DNA of 64,000 bases from JAZDFC01 sp043808235 (GTDB taxonomy: Bacteria; Bacteroidota; Ignavibacteria; Ignavibacteriales; Melioribacteraceae). The notes beneath the pieces are model-generated. The model was given only the letters and a program-made list of their open reading frames with translations, did not search any database and was not told the DNA's origin. The stretch spans positions 62,001 through 126,000 of the forward strand of contig JAZDFC010000012.1 in NCBI GenBank assembly GCA_043808235.1, in the 5' to 3' direction. Below are positions 53,174 through 63,060 of the stretch, in pieces. Position 1 is the first letter of the stretch; every line of letters begins with the position of its first letter. A program made the translations under genes and the position numbers.

Positions 53174-53629
53174 ATGATTGAAGAAAAATTGAAAGAATTA
53201 GGAATCGTTATCCCGGAACCGCCTAAACCGTTAGCCGTTTACATTCCAGCAATTCGTGATGATAAATATGTATTCACTGCGGGCCAAATCCCATTAAAAA
53301 ACGGTCAGCTCATTTACAAAGGTAGAGTAGGTAAAGACTTAACACTCGAAACCGGAATGAAAGCCGCGGAACTTTGCGCTTTGAATTGTCTTGCCGCAAT
53401 TAAATCGGTTGTGGAAAATTTAGATCAAATAGAACGATTTTTAAAAGTAACTGTGTTTGTTAATAGCGCAGATGGTTTCACCGATCAGCCAAAAGTTGCA
53501 AATGGAGCCTCGGAGCTACTTGGAAAAATATTCGGCGATAATGGCAGACATGTAAGAAGCGCCGTGGGCGTGAGTGAACTACCCATCGATTCTGCCGTTG
53601 AAGTGGAGATGATTGTTAAAGTAAAGTAG
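53174..53629 (+). CDS. RidA/YjgF-family protein
   Basis: 151 residues from ATG 53174, chosen over the upstream in-frame start at 53123 because AAAGGA lies 7 bases before it and the family N-terminus follows (IEEKLKELGIVIPEPPKPLAVYIPAI). Signatures: YVFTAGQIPLKNGQ and the C-terminal RSAVGVSELPIDSAVEVEMIVKVK with the conserved Arg and Glu of enamine/imine deaminases. This YjgH-like subclass has varied roles; the substrate is unknown. Confidence 0.87.
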   Translation: MIEEKLKELGIVIPEPPKPLAVYIPAIRDDKYVFTAGQIPLKNGQLIYKGRVGKDLTLETGMKAAELCALNCLAAIKSVVENLDQIERFLKVTVFVNSADGFTDQPKVANGASELLGKIFGDNGRHVRSAVGVSELPIDSAVEVEMIVKVK

Positions 53630-53765
53630 ATTTATTGCGAAATTATTCCTCACTTGCTATTTACTTTATTTTCTTTTATTTAGCGGTAGAAATTTTTCGA
53701 GAAACAATTTTCGTATTGTATCTGTTAAAGAAACTAAATTGCTTCTTTTTTAACTAAGGATAAAA

Positions 53766-54239
53766 ATGAAAAAGCTATTCCTATTGTTTGCCGTTTTATC
53801 AGTTAGCACAGTCTTCGCACAATTTAAGAGTGATACTGATGTTCCTTTGAATGTTAGAAACGGAATTTCAAACGGATCGCCATCAAGTTTGTTGCTTGGA
53901 TTTTTGGACATGAATAAGTTCAATATGAATCATTCTGTAAGTATGTCCTATTCAAGTTTCGGCGGAAATGGTTTAGCGCTTGGAGTTTATACGAATAGCA
54001 TGTCCTATCAATTCAATGATAACTTTGACATTCAAGTTGATGCAAGTATTGTTAACAGTCCTTACAGCTCATTCGGAGATGATTTTGCGAGTAAAATTAA
54101 CGGTATTTATTTGAGTAGAGCACAGATAAATTACCGACCATCCGAAAATTTTAATCTAACAATCCAGTATAATAATTCCCCGCTCGGATATTATTATTAT
54201 GATTATGACCCGTTTTATGGAAGATTCCTCAGACCGTAA
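53766..54239 (+). CDS. Small exported protein of unknown function
   Basis: 157 residues. Signal peptide MKKLFLLFAVLSVSTVFAQ, then a mature part of alternating strands rich in Ser, Asn, Tyr and Phe (VSMSYSSFGGNGLALGVYTNSMSYQFNDNFDIQVDASI). It ends YYYYDYDPFYGRFLRP. It could be a small outer-membrane beta barrel. No known family recognised. Followed by a terminator. Confidence 0.68.
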   Translation: MKKLFLLFAVLSVSTVFAQFKSDTDVPLNVRNGISNGSPSSLLLGFLDMNKFNMNHSVSMSYSSFGGNGLALGVYTNSMSYQFNDNFDIQVDASIVNSPYSSFGDDFASKINGIYLSRAQINYRPSENFNLTIQYNNSPLGYYYYDYDPFYGRFLRP

Positions 54240-54271
54240 TTCAATTACGCAATAAAATTTTGTATTTTTGA

Positions 54272-54300
54272 TAACCGGGTTGCGGCTCGGTTATTTTTTA
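54272..54300 (+). terminator. Rho-independent terminator
   Basis: ATAACCG (54272-54278) pairs with CGGTTAT (54289-54295) and is followed by TTTTT. Ends the transcript of the small exported protein. Confidence 0.75.
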
Positions 54301-54338
54301 TCAAACGATAGAGAATTTTCCAATAATTTTTAAGATGA

Positions 54339-54827
54339 ATGAAAAGAGTATTTAAGGATTCACCGGAAGTCGATATTAAAACATCCACCTTTAATATGTT
54401 TTTGAATATCGCAATATTTTTACTTGCCGGACTGATTATTTATATGGGCTATTCGTTATTTATCAAACTTTCGAACCGGGATAATTCCGAATTGGAGAAT
54501 GTAAATAATGATGTTGCATCGGAAATAATTCAAGCTGAGATACAAAACGGATGCGGCGTTTCCGGGGTAGCAGATAGGTTTACCGATTACCTTAGAAAAA
54601 ACGATATCGATATTGTCGGTTCGGGAAATTACATCTCGTTTGATATTGATGAGACGATGATAATTGATAGGATAGGCAATAAAGCTAATGCCGAAAAGAT
54701 TGCCGGTATTCTGGGTGTAAACAAAAAGAATGTAATTCAGCAGTTGAATGATGATTATTTTTTAGATGTTAGTGTGATTATTGGTAAGGATTATTTTAAG
54801 TTGAACCCACTAAAAGAAGGATTTTAA
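54339..54827 (+). CDS. Membrane protein with LytR C-terminal domain
   Basis: 162 residues. A short cytosolic head, one membrane span (FLNIAIFLLAGLIIYMGYSLFI, about 25-45), then a LytR_C-type domain outside the membrane (IIQAEIQNGCGVSGVADRFTDYLRKNDIDIVGSGNY ... AEKIAGILGVNKKNVIQQ). The domain is found in envelope proteins of unclear role. It is followed at once by rsfS (1-base gap), which suggests co-translation. Confidence 0.8.
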   Translation: MKRVFKDSPEVDIKTSTFNMFLNIAIFLLAGLIIYMGYSLFIKLSNRDNSELENVNNDVASEIIQAEIQNGCGVSGVADRFTDYLRKNDIDIVGSGNYISFDIDETMIIDRIGNKANAEKIAGILGVNKKNVIQQLNDDYFLDVSVIIGKDYFKLNPLKEGF

Positions 54828-54828
54828 T

Positions 54829-55194
54829 GTGAACTCAAAAGAACTTTGCAATAAAATTGCAGAACATATTTTTGCCAAGAAAGGCTATGATGTACGACTA
54901 TTGGATCTTCAAAATTTGTCAAGCATCGCTGATTATTTTGTAATATGCTCGGCTGATAGCGATACGCAGGTGAAAGCAATTGCAGATGAAATTGACGACA
55001 TGCTAAGCGCTGAAGGCATTAAATGCTATCACAAAGAGGGGTACAAAGGATTGAATTGGATTTTACTGGATTACTTCGATGTGATCGTTCATGTTTTTAA
55101 AGCTGATTCGAGAGAATATTATAAATTAGAAAAACTTTGGGGAGATGCACCTTCCGAATCTATTGAAGATCCTCTTTTAAAGAAGATTAAATAA
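54829..55194 (+). CDS. rsfS: Ribosomal silencing factor RsfS
   Basis: 121 residues from GTG 54829. Binds L14 on the large subunit and blocks 70S formation when nutrients are low. Signatures: DVRLLDLQNLSSIADYFVICSADSDTQVKAIADEI and the KEGYKGLNWILLDYFDVIVHVFKADSREYYKLEKLWGDAP block. Coupled to the LytR_C gene upstream. Confidence 0.94.
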   Translation: MNSKELCNKIAEHIFAKKGYDVRLLDLQNLSSIADYFVICSADSDTQVKAIADEIDDMLSAEGIKCYHKEGYKGLNWILLDYFDVIVHVFKADSREYYKLEKLWGDAPSESIEDPLLKKIK

Positions 55195-55232
55195 TTATAT
55201 TGCTAAAGTTAGAACGATAAGGAAATAAAATT

Positions 55233-56861
55233 TTGAAAGAATATCTTGAACATGTCTTTACTGTTGTCGCGAATGTTTTGGAATACTTGAAAGGGGAGGA
55301 AATTAATTTTTCTATTCCTAACAATCCTGCGCACGGAGATTTGTCAGTTAACATTGCCATGTTGTTATCGAAGAAATTGAAAAAAAGTCCGCGTTTAATT
55401 GCTGAAGAAATTATTTCCAATCTTCAATATGATTCTACGAAAATTGAGAAAGTTGATATTGCCGGACCCGGATTTATCAATTTTTATTTTACAAAGGAGT
55501 ATATCGGTGGACTTATCAAAGATATTTTGACCAATGGTTATAAGTATGGAAAATCTTTGAAGTATGAGGGCAAAAAAGCTAATGTTGAATTTGTTTCTGC
55601 TAATCCAACCGGCCCTTTGACTGTAGGACATGGAAGAAATGCCATTGTTGGTGATACAGTGGCTACTTTACTTGAATGGATTGGATATGATGTTGATAGA
55701 GAGTTTTATTTTAATAATGCAGGCAGACAGATGCGAGTACTCGGCGATTCAGTAAGACTGCGTTATTTGCAACTTCTTGGTGATGAAATTGTATTTCCCG
55801 AAGAGCATTATCAGGGTGAGTATATAAAAGATATTGCGAATAATTTATTTAAGGAGTACGGTGACAAGCTGAGGGATGAAAGTCCAGAGGGAAAATTCAA
55901 ACAGAGAGCAGAAAGTGAAATTTTTACTGATATTAAAAATTCATTGAGCCGGTTGGGGATTGAATTTAAAATCTTTTTTAATGAGAATACTCTTTATGAA
56001 AACGGCGAGATTGATAAAGTTCTCAATCGATTTAAAGAGAAAAATTTATCGTATGAAAAAGATGGCGCGGTTTGGCTGCACTTAACCGGACTTGGCGGCG
56101 AGCAGGATAAAGTGATTGTTAAATCGACGGGTGAACCTACTTACCGGCTACCAGACATAGCATACCATCTTTCAAAATTTGAGCGCGGTTACGATTTGAT
56201 GGTGGATGTTTTCGGATCGGATCATAACGCCACTTACCCGGATGTGCTTGCCGGCATTAAAGCGCTGGGTAATGATTCTTCAAAAGTGAAAGTGCTAATC
56301 TATCAATTTGTTACGATCATGGAGAAAGGTGAGATCGTAAAAATGTCAACGCGCAAAGCAAACTTCATTATTCTGGATGAGTTAATTGATGAAGTTGGCA
56401 GCGATGTAGTTAGGTATTTCTTTATTATGCGGAATATGTCGAGCCATTTAAATTTTGATCTTGATCTTGCGAAAAAACAATCCGACGAAAATCCCGTATT
56501 CTATTTGCAATATGCACATGCCAGGATTTGTTCAATACTACGGATGATTGAGGAACAACAGCTTGCTTTTTCGACGAAGGATTTGAATTTATTAACAACC
56601 GATGTCGAACAAAAATTGATAAAAAAACTTCATGAATTTAAAGAGGAAGTTCTTTTAAGCGCCGAACTATTCGAGCCACATCGAATTGCGTTTTATCTTG
56701 AAGAAGTTGCGGCATTATTTCATAAATTTTATACGGAATGCAGGATTATTGGTTCGGAGAAAAAATTAGCGGAAGCCCGGATTGCTCTTATTATTGCCGT
56801 GCGAACGGTGATAAAAAACGGTTTGACTATTCTTGGATTAAGCGCGCCCGAAAAGATGTAA
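55233..56861 (+). CDS. argS: Arginyl-tRNA synthetase
   Basis: 542 residues from TTG 55233 with AAGGAAA upstream. Class I synthetase. The HIGH-like motif is NPTGPLTVGHGRN, and a KMSKS-like KMSTRKANF precedes the anticodon-binding alpha-helical domain (QYAHARICSILRMIEEQ; C-terminal HKFYTECRIIGSE). The N-terminal Add1 domain is present (NFSIPNNPAHGDLSVNIAMLLSKKLKKSPRLIAEEI). Length is typical. Confidence 0.96.
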   Translation: MKEYLEHVFTVVANVLEYLKGEEINFSIPNNPAHGDLSVNIAMLLSKKLKKSPRLIAEEIISNLQYDSTKIEKVDIAGPGFINFYFTKEYIGGLIKDILTNGYKYGKSLKYEGKKANVEFVSANPTGPLTVGHGRNAIVGDTVATLLEWIGYDVDREFYFNNAGRQMRVLGDSVRLRYLQLLGDEIVFPEEHYQGEYIKDIANNLFKEYGDKLRDESPEGKFKQRAESEIFTDIKNSLSRLGIEFKIFFNENTLYENGEIDKVLNRFKEKNLSYEKDGAVWLHLTGLGGEQDKVIVKSTGEPTYRLPDIAYHLSKFERGYDLMVDVFGSDHNATYPDVLAGIKALGNDSSKVKVLIYQFVTIMEKGEIVKMSTRKANFIILDELIDEVGSDVVRYFFIMRNMSSHLNFDLDLAKKQSDENPVFYLQYAHARICSILRMIEEQQLAFSTKDLNLLTTDVEQKLIKKLHEFKEEVLLSAELFEPHRIAFYLEEVAALFHKFYTECRIIGSEKKLAEARIALIIAVRTVIKNGLTILGLSAPEKM

Positions 56862-56880
56862 AATATCACCGCAATCGAGT

Positions 56881-57246
56881 CTAAGTATTACCCATGATTT
56901 GATTGACTGCTAAGTTAACTTTTTCCTTTGTTACCGGTTTTAACAAATAATTTTGTGCGCCGTTTTTCAAAGCCTCAAGTACCATTTCTTTTTGATTCAC
57001 TGCACTCATCATAATTATTTTTGCATTCTGATCGAAGGTTATAATTCGTCTAACAGCTTCTACTCCATCCATCTCCGGCATTGATATATCCATCGTTACC
57101 AAATCGGGTTTATGTTCAATGTATGCCGCAACGGCTTCCAAACCATTTTTGGCTTCAAATACTATTTCATGATTTCCGGCTTCCAAAAAAATTCTTAACG
57201 CGTTCCGGATCATTTTAGAATCATCAACTATCATTATTTTTGCCAT
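56881..57246 (-). CDS. CheY-like response regulator
   Basis: 121 residues, receiver domain only. Acidic pair DD near the start (MIVDDSK), phosphoacceptor Asp in LVTMDISMPEMDGVEAV, switch Ser/Thr in IIMMSAVNQ and Lys in YLLKPVTKEK. Encoded 14 bases after the CheX-like gene, in the same direction. The kinase is not in the window. Confidence 0.92.
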   Translation of the reverse strand: MAKIMIVDDSKMIRNALRIFLEAGNHEIVFEAKNGLEAVAAYIEHKPDLVTMDISMPEMDGVEAVRRIITFDQNAKIIMMSAVNQKEMVLEALKNGAQNYLLKPVTKEKVNLAVNQIMGNT

Positions 57247-57260
57247 TGTAAAACCCCTTT

Positions 57261-57758
57261 TCAGTTCTCTTGAAAGACATCAATTATCAGATTAATTGAA
57301 TTGTTATTAAAAGTAAATGATCTGCATAAAAAGATTGACGAATTATCTTCATTGATTTTTCCCCATTCCATTTGTTCGGGTAATGATAACTCAAAATCCA
57401 ATCCGGCCTCATGCAATTTATTTTTACTATTGCCCGTAATTATGTTCAAATATTCTTTCGCCCCTTCAATATACATTTCCTCATCGCCTAATTCAATAAT
57501 ATCTAAACCGAATATATTTTTGGCTATAAAAGTAAGCGCTTGTCTATTTAAGCCAAGAATCACCGTAACATAAAAATCGCCTATCAGATTCATAGCAGCT
57601 GTAAACTCCATGGTTGAGTCGAACCTGTTCTTTAAATCCCGAAAAGATCCATCTACCTCAGCTATTTCGGAATCGATATTCCTTATTGGTTCAGAAAGTA
57701 TATCTAACAGCCGAACAATCTTAATATCTTCTTTTTTATAATCCAATAAAACATTCAT
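57261..57758 (-). CDS. CheX/CheC-family phosphatase-like protein
   Basis: 165 residues. The central part (STMEFTAAMNLIGDFYVTVILGLNRQALTFIAKNIFGLDI ... EEMYIEGAKEYLNIITGNSKNKL) has the CheX/CheC layout with E-x3-N-type catalytic residues used to dephosphorylate CheY-P. Pairing with a single-domain receiver supports a signal-terminating role. The N-terminal 45 residues are not conserved in my recall. Confidence 0.75.
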   Translation of the reverse strand: MNVLLDYKKEDIKIVRLLDILSEPIRNIDSEIAEVDGSFRDLKNRFDSTMEFTAAMNLIGDFYVTVILGLNRQALTFIAKNIFGLDIIELGDEEMYIEGAKEYLNIITGNSKNKLHEAGLDFELSLPEQMEWGKINEDNSSIFLCRSFTFNNNSINLIIDVFQEN

Positions 57759-57932
57759 CGAAAATTAATTTATCAACTCACGATGAAATACTTGTCAGAG
57801 GTATCCCATCGCAATTTTTCAACTAATTATCGAAATGAATTAACAATAATTAAACTGACCTCGACAGAAAATATTATAGAATTGTAAAAATGAGGATAAT
57901 TGAGTTTTTCGCATTTGTGAAATGATAATCAT

Positions 57933-58643
57933 CTAATTGGCAAGCGCAGTGGAAACCGCATAAATTTTATTTGCTCCGCTGTTTAACAGCGTTACTCCGC
58001 ATTCGCTTACTGTGGCGCCGGTGGTAATAACGTCATCGACTAATAATATGTTTTTACCCTTAATAATCTTTCTATCTTTTACTTTAAACACACCTTTTAT
58101 ATTTTCCTTCCGCTCAAGAATATTTAATTTTGTCTGGGACTGAGTATATCTTATTCGCCTTATACTTCTTTGCGAAACCGGGATGCCTGTTGGTTTCGAT
58201 ATCCCTTTTGCAATATAATAAGATTGATTGTAGCCTCGCTCAGCTTGTTTAGTTCTGTGAAGGGGAACCGGGATAATTAAGTTGATATTCCATACCCGAA
58301 TTATATCTCTGCCGTGCTCGGCAATCTTTTCACCAAGATAAATTCCGTTTCTAAATCGTTGCTCGTACTTCAATTTGTGAATTATATCTTTTACCGGGGA
58401 TTCTTCGTTAAATATGAATGGGGTATAAAATCCGGTGATTATTTTTGCTGATGAAAACTTTCTTTCGAACTCAGCATTCATAAATTCATCCTCAACTCCA
58501 AGTAACTTCGAATAACACGCAGAGCAAACGATCTTTTCGTTTGCGGATAAATTATGTTCACATGACACACAAAACCTTGGCAGGAAAAAATCGACAAGAT
58601 TACCAATATTTTTTTTAAGCCTATTTGTTAGGGCAGCGTACAA
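57933..58643 (-). CDS. comF: ComF-family phosphoribosyltransferase-like protein
   Basis: 236 residues. A four-cysteine zinc motif near the start (PRFCVSCEHNLSANEKIVCSACYSKL) and a PRPP-binding loop near the end (ILLVDDVITTGATVSECG) are the ComF signature. The family is linked to DNA uptake in naturally competent bacteria, though the reaction is not established. Followed on the same strand by nothing close; the upstream hemerythrin gene lies 22 bases away. Confidence 0.9.
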   Translation of the reverse strand: MYAALTNRLKKNIGNLVDFFLPRFCVSCEHNLSANEKIVCSACYSKLLGVEDEFMNAEFERKFSSAKIITGFYTPFIFNEESPVKDIIHKLKYEQRFRNGIYLGEKIAEHGRDIIRVWNINLIIPVPLHRTKQAERGYNQSYYIAKGISKPTGIPVSQRSIRRIRYTQSQTKLNILERKENIKGVFKVKDRKIIKGKNILLVDDVITTGATVSECGVTLLNSGANKIYAVSTALAN

Positions 58644-58665
58644 TTTAGTAATTCGAATTAATTGA

Positions 58666-59070
58666 TTACTTAATACCTATGGTATTTAAATATTGTCCTA
58701 ATTTTCTATCACTCATTTCGATATGGTTATAATACCATCTCTTAAGTGAATTTAGGAATTCAAGATTTACCATTTCCTTTTTTGCTTGAACCGAATTGCG
58801 AAACTGATTTATCTTATTATAAAATCTATCGTGCTCAAGTTTATGAGAAATATACCCGCTGAATTTATTGCCGGTCATAAAAATTTCTTCGGTATTGAAA
58901 TGATTTTTTACTTCAGCAATCAGTTGATCCAAAAGACTTTGGGCTTCATTATCTCTTGTGGTACCAATAGTTGAGTGCAAACCATCTACAATTTTTAAAA
59001 AATTTGCATGCTGCTCGTCAATTATTCGTACTTGAATTGCATCCTTATTAGACCATGCTATAAATTTCAT
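58666..59070 (-). CDS. Bacteriohemerythrin
   Basis: 134 residues. Di-iron oxygen-binding four-helix protein. Ligand pattern H...E..H...H..H...D is present as EQHANFLKIVD, HFNTEE, HKLEHDRFY and YYNHIEMSDRKLG. It likely stores or senses O2. It precedes comF and follows the VWA-like gene on the same strand. Confidence 0.9.
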   Translation of the reverse strand: MKFIAWSNKDAIQVRIIDEQHANFLKIVDGLHSTIGTTRDNEAQSLLDQLIAEVKNHFNTEEIFMTGNKFSGYISHKLEHDRFYNKINQFRNSVQAKKEMVNLEFLNSLKRWYYNHIEMSDRKLGQYLNTIGIK

Positions 59071-59085
59071 TTTTACCTCAACTTT

Positions 59086-61239
59086 CTATAACATGCCGGA
59101 TCTTTTACGGAAAAACCACTCAATTCCGAAAAGTACTATTATTGTAAAAAGCAGAATTTCGTTTGACCAAAGATTAATACTGCTTTCACTAGTCTTTACT
59201 TTTATGCTTTTCTCATACGTCCGGTCGAGTTCGTTTAAAAGTCCGTCAATATTATTAACCGGGAAAAATTTACCATCCGTTGAATTTGCTATTTGTTCAA
59301 GAAAGGTTCTATCCATTCTCGGGTTCAACATTTCAACATTTACATCGCCCACACTGAATTTGCCTGTATCTTTTCCTAAAATTTTACCATCGAGTTTTGC
59401 TTCGCCCGAAAATTGATAATCCCCTGATTGATTCGTTTGAAACTCACCTTCATAAATCCCATTTCCAATAGAATTCATCATCAATTCGAACTGACGATCC
59501 TGAGTTTTAATGTTGACTTTTACTTCTGCATCATCGAGTGGAGAAAATGTTTCATCATAAACATTCCCAATAAACTCCACCGGCTCTCCGAGAGTGACTA
59601 TTTTTTTTGTTGTTTTTATATCGATCTGCTTTTGTTCACTTTGTACGTTTAACCATTTAACGGAATTTAGAATAAAACTATCGAAGAGATTATTTTTTTT
59701 CTGCGCGATTTGAAGCTTCCATCGCCAGATATCCCCGGCAAGTAAGGCTATCGATCTACGGTTCCCGATTTTTCTGCTAATCAGCAACGGACTATCAACA
59801 GGTATGTTTCGAATTCTTGATTTTAATATGACGTTGCTTTCCGGCTTGGCTTTTATCTGGCTGTCGTTTCTTAATACCGGCGGGAGATTAATCCATTCCG
59901 CAATCCCATCAACAGAATTGTTTGACAGCAGAGGATTATTTAAATCAGTTACTTCAGTTTGAACGCTTGAGCTGGTATTAATTACTCTCGAAACTGAGAA
60001 CGGTAACTCATCGGAGATGGATTGCAATTTTAGAAGCGAAGTTTCCGGTGTGCTCAACAAGAAATACGGTTTGCCTTTATCTTTGATAGCAACGCTCACT
60101 TTATTATATAAATTTGCCGGTGTGTTTTGTACCGGAAATCCAATTAAATAAAGAATATCGGCGCTGTCAATCCTTGCATCAAAATTGTTATCTTCCAAAA
60201 ATCTATTAGCGCTAATTTGAGTAATTGATCTAACTTCAAGATTCTCATCCTGGCTGAGGCTGTTCTTTATAAAAGATAAATCATTTGACGGGGCTCCGGC
60301 AATTAGCAACACAACCAATTTATTGTCGAGGACATTTATGAAAAAAACATTTTTATTATTTGCAGTTGTTAACTCATTCTTAAATTCGGAAACGGTAACC
60401 GTAATTTTATTTTCACCCGGTTCGGTAGGCATATAATCAAATTTTATTTTATCGATGCCGGTATTACCAAGCGCTTGCGGCTTTTGCTCAATAAGTTTGG
60501 AACCTTCGAACAATGAAATGTTTACCGTTCTTCGCTCGTAGCCGCTGTTGAGTACGGTAATGTTCAGTTCGGTTTTTTTGCCGGCATAAATGTATTCATT
60601 GTAAAGAACTTTTTTAATCTCAATGTCATTACCGCTTACAGTATCCCCAATTCCGATTGTATATACGTGCCTGTCAATTTTCTCTGCGGTATATATAGGA
60701 TTTCTGCCGTCAGTTAAAACTCCATCTGATAATATTATTACCGATGAAATATTTTTATCTGAATTTTCAATGAATGCAAAAATCGAATCAAAATTTGTTA
60801 AACTCTCGTTGTATTTTAAGTTAGGAAGTTGATCCTTTTTTAGGTTTTTCGTCTTTCGCCCGAACGTAAAAATTTCGTTCTCTGCCTTTGAATTTTCTAA
60901 TATCTGCGAAACAGTTGTATTGATGTTTTGAATTCTTTTATCACGTTCTTTAGCTAAAATCGAACTTGAATTATCAATAAAAATCATATTAACTGGTTTA
61001 AGTTTTTCCGAGGACTTAAGTACAAGGATCGGCTCGAAAATCAAAAATAAAATTAAAATTAATGCAAGTGTTCTTAGAACAATAAGAAACCAGCGAAGAA
61101 GCGGACTGACAACCGGAATTGTATTTTTGTAAATATAAATCGCGTATAAAATAAATAACACGGCTCCAAGGATAATTAACCACGGTTCGGCTGCAAATGA
61201 AAATTGTATTGTATCGAATGCAAATATTTTATCAAGCAT
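59086..61239 (-). CDS. Membrane protein with VWA-like domain
   Basis: 717 residues. Two N-terminal membrane segments (about 15-35 and 48-70), a von Willebrand A-like domain with the metal-site motif MIFIDNSSSI (D-x-S-x-S), an Ig-like region (ELNITVLNSGYERRTVNISLFEGSKL), a second alpha/beta domain and a C-terminal beta domain before a last membrane span (LLFTIIVLFGIEWFFRKRSG). This layout matches large membrane proteins of the BatA/YfaA-like class common in FCB bacteria. The role is unassigned; possibly envelope quality control. Confidence 0.72.
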   Translation of the reverse strand: MLDKIFAFDTIQFSFAAEPWLIILGAVLFILYAIYIYKNTIPVVSPLLRWFLIVLRTLALILILFLIFEPILVLKSSEKLKPVNMIFIDNSSSILAKERDKRIQNINTTVSQILENSKAENEIFTFGRKTKNLKKDQLPNLKYNESLTNFDSIFAFIENSDKNISSVIILSDGVLTDGRNPIYTAEKIDRHVYTIGIGDTVSGNDIEIKKVLYNEYIYAGKKTELNITVLNSGYERRTVNISLFEGSKLIEQKPQALGNTGIDKIKFDYMPTEPGENKITVTVSEFKNELTTANNKNVFFINVLDNKLVVLLIAGAPSNDLSFIKNSLSQDENLEVRSITQISANRFLEDNNFDARIDSADILYLIGFPVQNTPANLYNKVSVAIKDKGKPYFLLSTPETSLLKLQSISDELPFSVSRVINTSSSVQTEVTDLNNPLLSNNSVDGIAEWINLPPVLRNDSQIKAKPESNVILKSRIRNIPVDSPLLISRKIGNRRSIALLAGDIWRWKLQIAQKKNNLFDSFILNSVKWLNVQSEQKQIDIKTTKKIVTLGEPVEFIGNVYDETFSPLDDAEVKVNIKTQDRQFELMMNSIGNGIYEGEFQTNQSGDYQFSGEAKLDGKILGKDTGKFSVGDVNVEMLNPRMDRTFLEQIANSTDGKFFPVNNIDGLLNELDRTYEKSIKVKTSESSINLWSNEILLFTIIVLFGIEWFFRKRSGML

Positions 61240-61280
61240 AGAAAAGATTTCGAAATATTTATGAGTGTTACTTACGGATT

Positions 61281-62036
61281 TTAGTCCAGGTTCCAGTCTT
61301 TAATTGTTTCGTAAGTGGTATAATCCGTTAAATCAAAATGGATTGGAGTTACCGAAACATACTTGTTCCTAACCGCACATTGGTCCAAATCTAATTCATT
61401 ATCCACTTCTACAAGAGTGCCTGTGAGCCAGTAATAATTTCTGCCATAGGGATCTTTGCGTTCCTCATAAACATCATCCCATTTCGCCTTGCCTTGTTTG
61501 GTAAATTTAATTCCGGCAATTTCATTTTCCGGCAAATTTGGAACGTTAATGTTCAATAGCGTACCGGGAGTCAATCCGTTTTTTGCAACCAATTTTGTGA
61601 ACATCTTGGCAACTTTTACAGCGTATGAATAATCTTTTACATCGTGACTCGCAACAGAAACAGCTAATGCCGGAATATCCATTATGGCCGCTTCTCGTGC
61701 GGCTGACACGGTGCCGGAATAAATTATATTTATTGCCGTATTAGCTCCGTTATTCACCCCCGAAACTACAATGTCCGGTTGATATCTTAATATATTTTTA
61801 ACACCCATTTTCATGCAATCGGCAGGTGTCCCGTCAACAGCGTAACCGAAAAATTCTCCGTTACGTTTAATTTCAGTTACACGAACCGGTATTTGCATGG
61901 TGATCGCGTGTCCAACAGCGCTTTGCTCAGTAAAGGGCGCCACTACTATTACTTCGCCAAATGCCTTCAATCCCTGAGCAAGAGCATATATTCCCGGTGA
62001 ATTTATCCCATCATCATTAGTAACTAATATTCTCAA
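61281..62036 (-). CDS. surE: 5'-nucleotidase SurE
   Basis: 251 residues. Metal-dependent phosphatase acting on nucleoside monophosphates. Signatures: MRILVTNDDGINSPGI (metal Asp pair at 8-9), VVAPFTEQSAVGHAIT, GTPADCMKMG and SGVNNGANTAINIIYSGTVSAAREA. Length is normal for the family. Encoded upstream of the VWA-like gene on the minus strand. Confidence 0.96.
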   Translation of the reverse strand: MRILVTNDDGINSPGIYALAQGLKAFGEVIVVAPFTEQSAVGHAITMQIPVRVTEIKRNGEFFGYAVDGTPADCMKMGVKNILRYQPDIVVSGVNNGANTAINIIYSGTVSAAREAAIMDIPALAVSVASHDVKDYSYAVKVAKMFTKLVAKNGLTPGTLLNINVPNLPENEIAGIKFTKQGKAKWDDVYEERKDPYGRNYYWLTGTLVEVDNELDLDQCAVRNKYVSVTPIHFDLTDYTTYETIKDWNLD

Positions 62037-62200
62037 AAAGGACTCCCAACAAATATTTGTAGTGTTTTAGATTTTTCTTTCCCAATATACCCAAATTTTA
62101 ATTGGCTTAAAAATGAACGGCCATGAAGAAATGGCCAATTTCTTTATATAAATATTTTATTAATACATTAACTTTGGGTGTGAAAATTGTCGGAGATATA

Positions 62201-63040
62201 ATGCTGTACAAATCTGTTTTGTCATTATTTATAATATTTTCGTTAGCTTCGATCACGTTTGCGCAGGAGGAAGAGATTAGTTCTTTTGAGATTAATTTGA
62301 TTGATTCGTATGTAACACCAAACGAACCATACAAATTCATATTATCATTTTTTACTGATGACAGCTGTACTTCAAAAATATCGATTGATAATAAACATGA
62401 ATTTATTGTCTCTACGGTTTTAACTGATCAGCACATAGCCGAAATTGAAATTGGGAAAATGAAATTCGATTCATCAATAGTACCGTTCCAGATATTTGTT
62501 GTTGGGAGAAACAATGAAGTAACAGCAAGTGATTTTTATGAATTAATCCTTCCGTTTCACGAAGAAACTTTTGCTGAAAATTCATCGGGGATTTTTACAA
62601 TCTGTTGTATGGGAGGAATAATATTCGGTGTGCCGTCGCCTGGGCTTGTAATGGCTGATGGTAAAAATTATCTTTCGTTGTCAAAGGAAATTCCATTGTT
62701 ATCTTATTACGGCATTGGTTATAACTATCCAACAGGATATATCGGAATAGAGTACTCGTATATTTTAAAAGCTCCAACAAGAAATTATTTGAGATTGGGT
62801 TACAAACATCTATTCCAGCCAACAGTGATTGAATATATTTCCCCAGGGATTAATTTATTTACCGACTTCCTCGGCTTCAATGGGATTTCTCCCGAATTAT
62901 CGATAGGACTTTTTAAGCTCCAAAATATTTTTACGGTTTATACCCGGTACAGGTTTAATTTTCAACCGGGAGCGACAGATCGAAATTTTCATGAAATATC
63001 AATTGGGCTTTACTCTAATTTTTTTTCAATCAATTTATAG
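62201..63040 (+). CDS. Exported protein of unknown function
   Basis: 279 residues from ATG 62201, chosen because CGGAG lies about 5 bases upstream; the frame is open from 62123. Signal peptide MLYKSVLSLFIIFSLASITFAQ. The middle is beta-rich (Ig-like; FEINLIDSYVTPNEPYKFILSFFTDDSC). The end has alternating strands with aromatic residues (YLRLGYKHLFQPTVIEYISPGINLFTDFLGFNGISPELSIGLFKLQNIFTVYTRYRFNF), suggesting an outer-membrane barrel. No family recognised. Confidence 0.68.
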   Translation: MLYKSVLSLFIIFSLASITFAQEEEISSFEINLIDSYVTPNEPYKFILSFFTDDSCTSKISIDNKHEFIVSTVLTDQHIAEIEIGKMKFDSSIVPFQIFVVGRNNEVTASDFYELILPFHEETFAENSSGIFTICCMGGIIFGVPSPGLVMADGKNYLSLSKEIPLLSYYGIGYNYPTGYIGIEYSYILKAPTRNYLRLGYKHLFQPTVIEYISPGINLFTDFLGFNGISPELSIGLFKLQNIFTVYTRYRFNFQPGATDRNFHEISIGLYSNFFSINL

Positions 63041-63060
63041 AGCATTTTATATTTGAGATT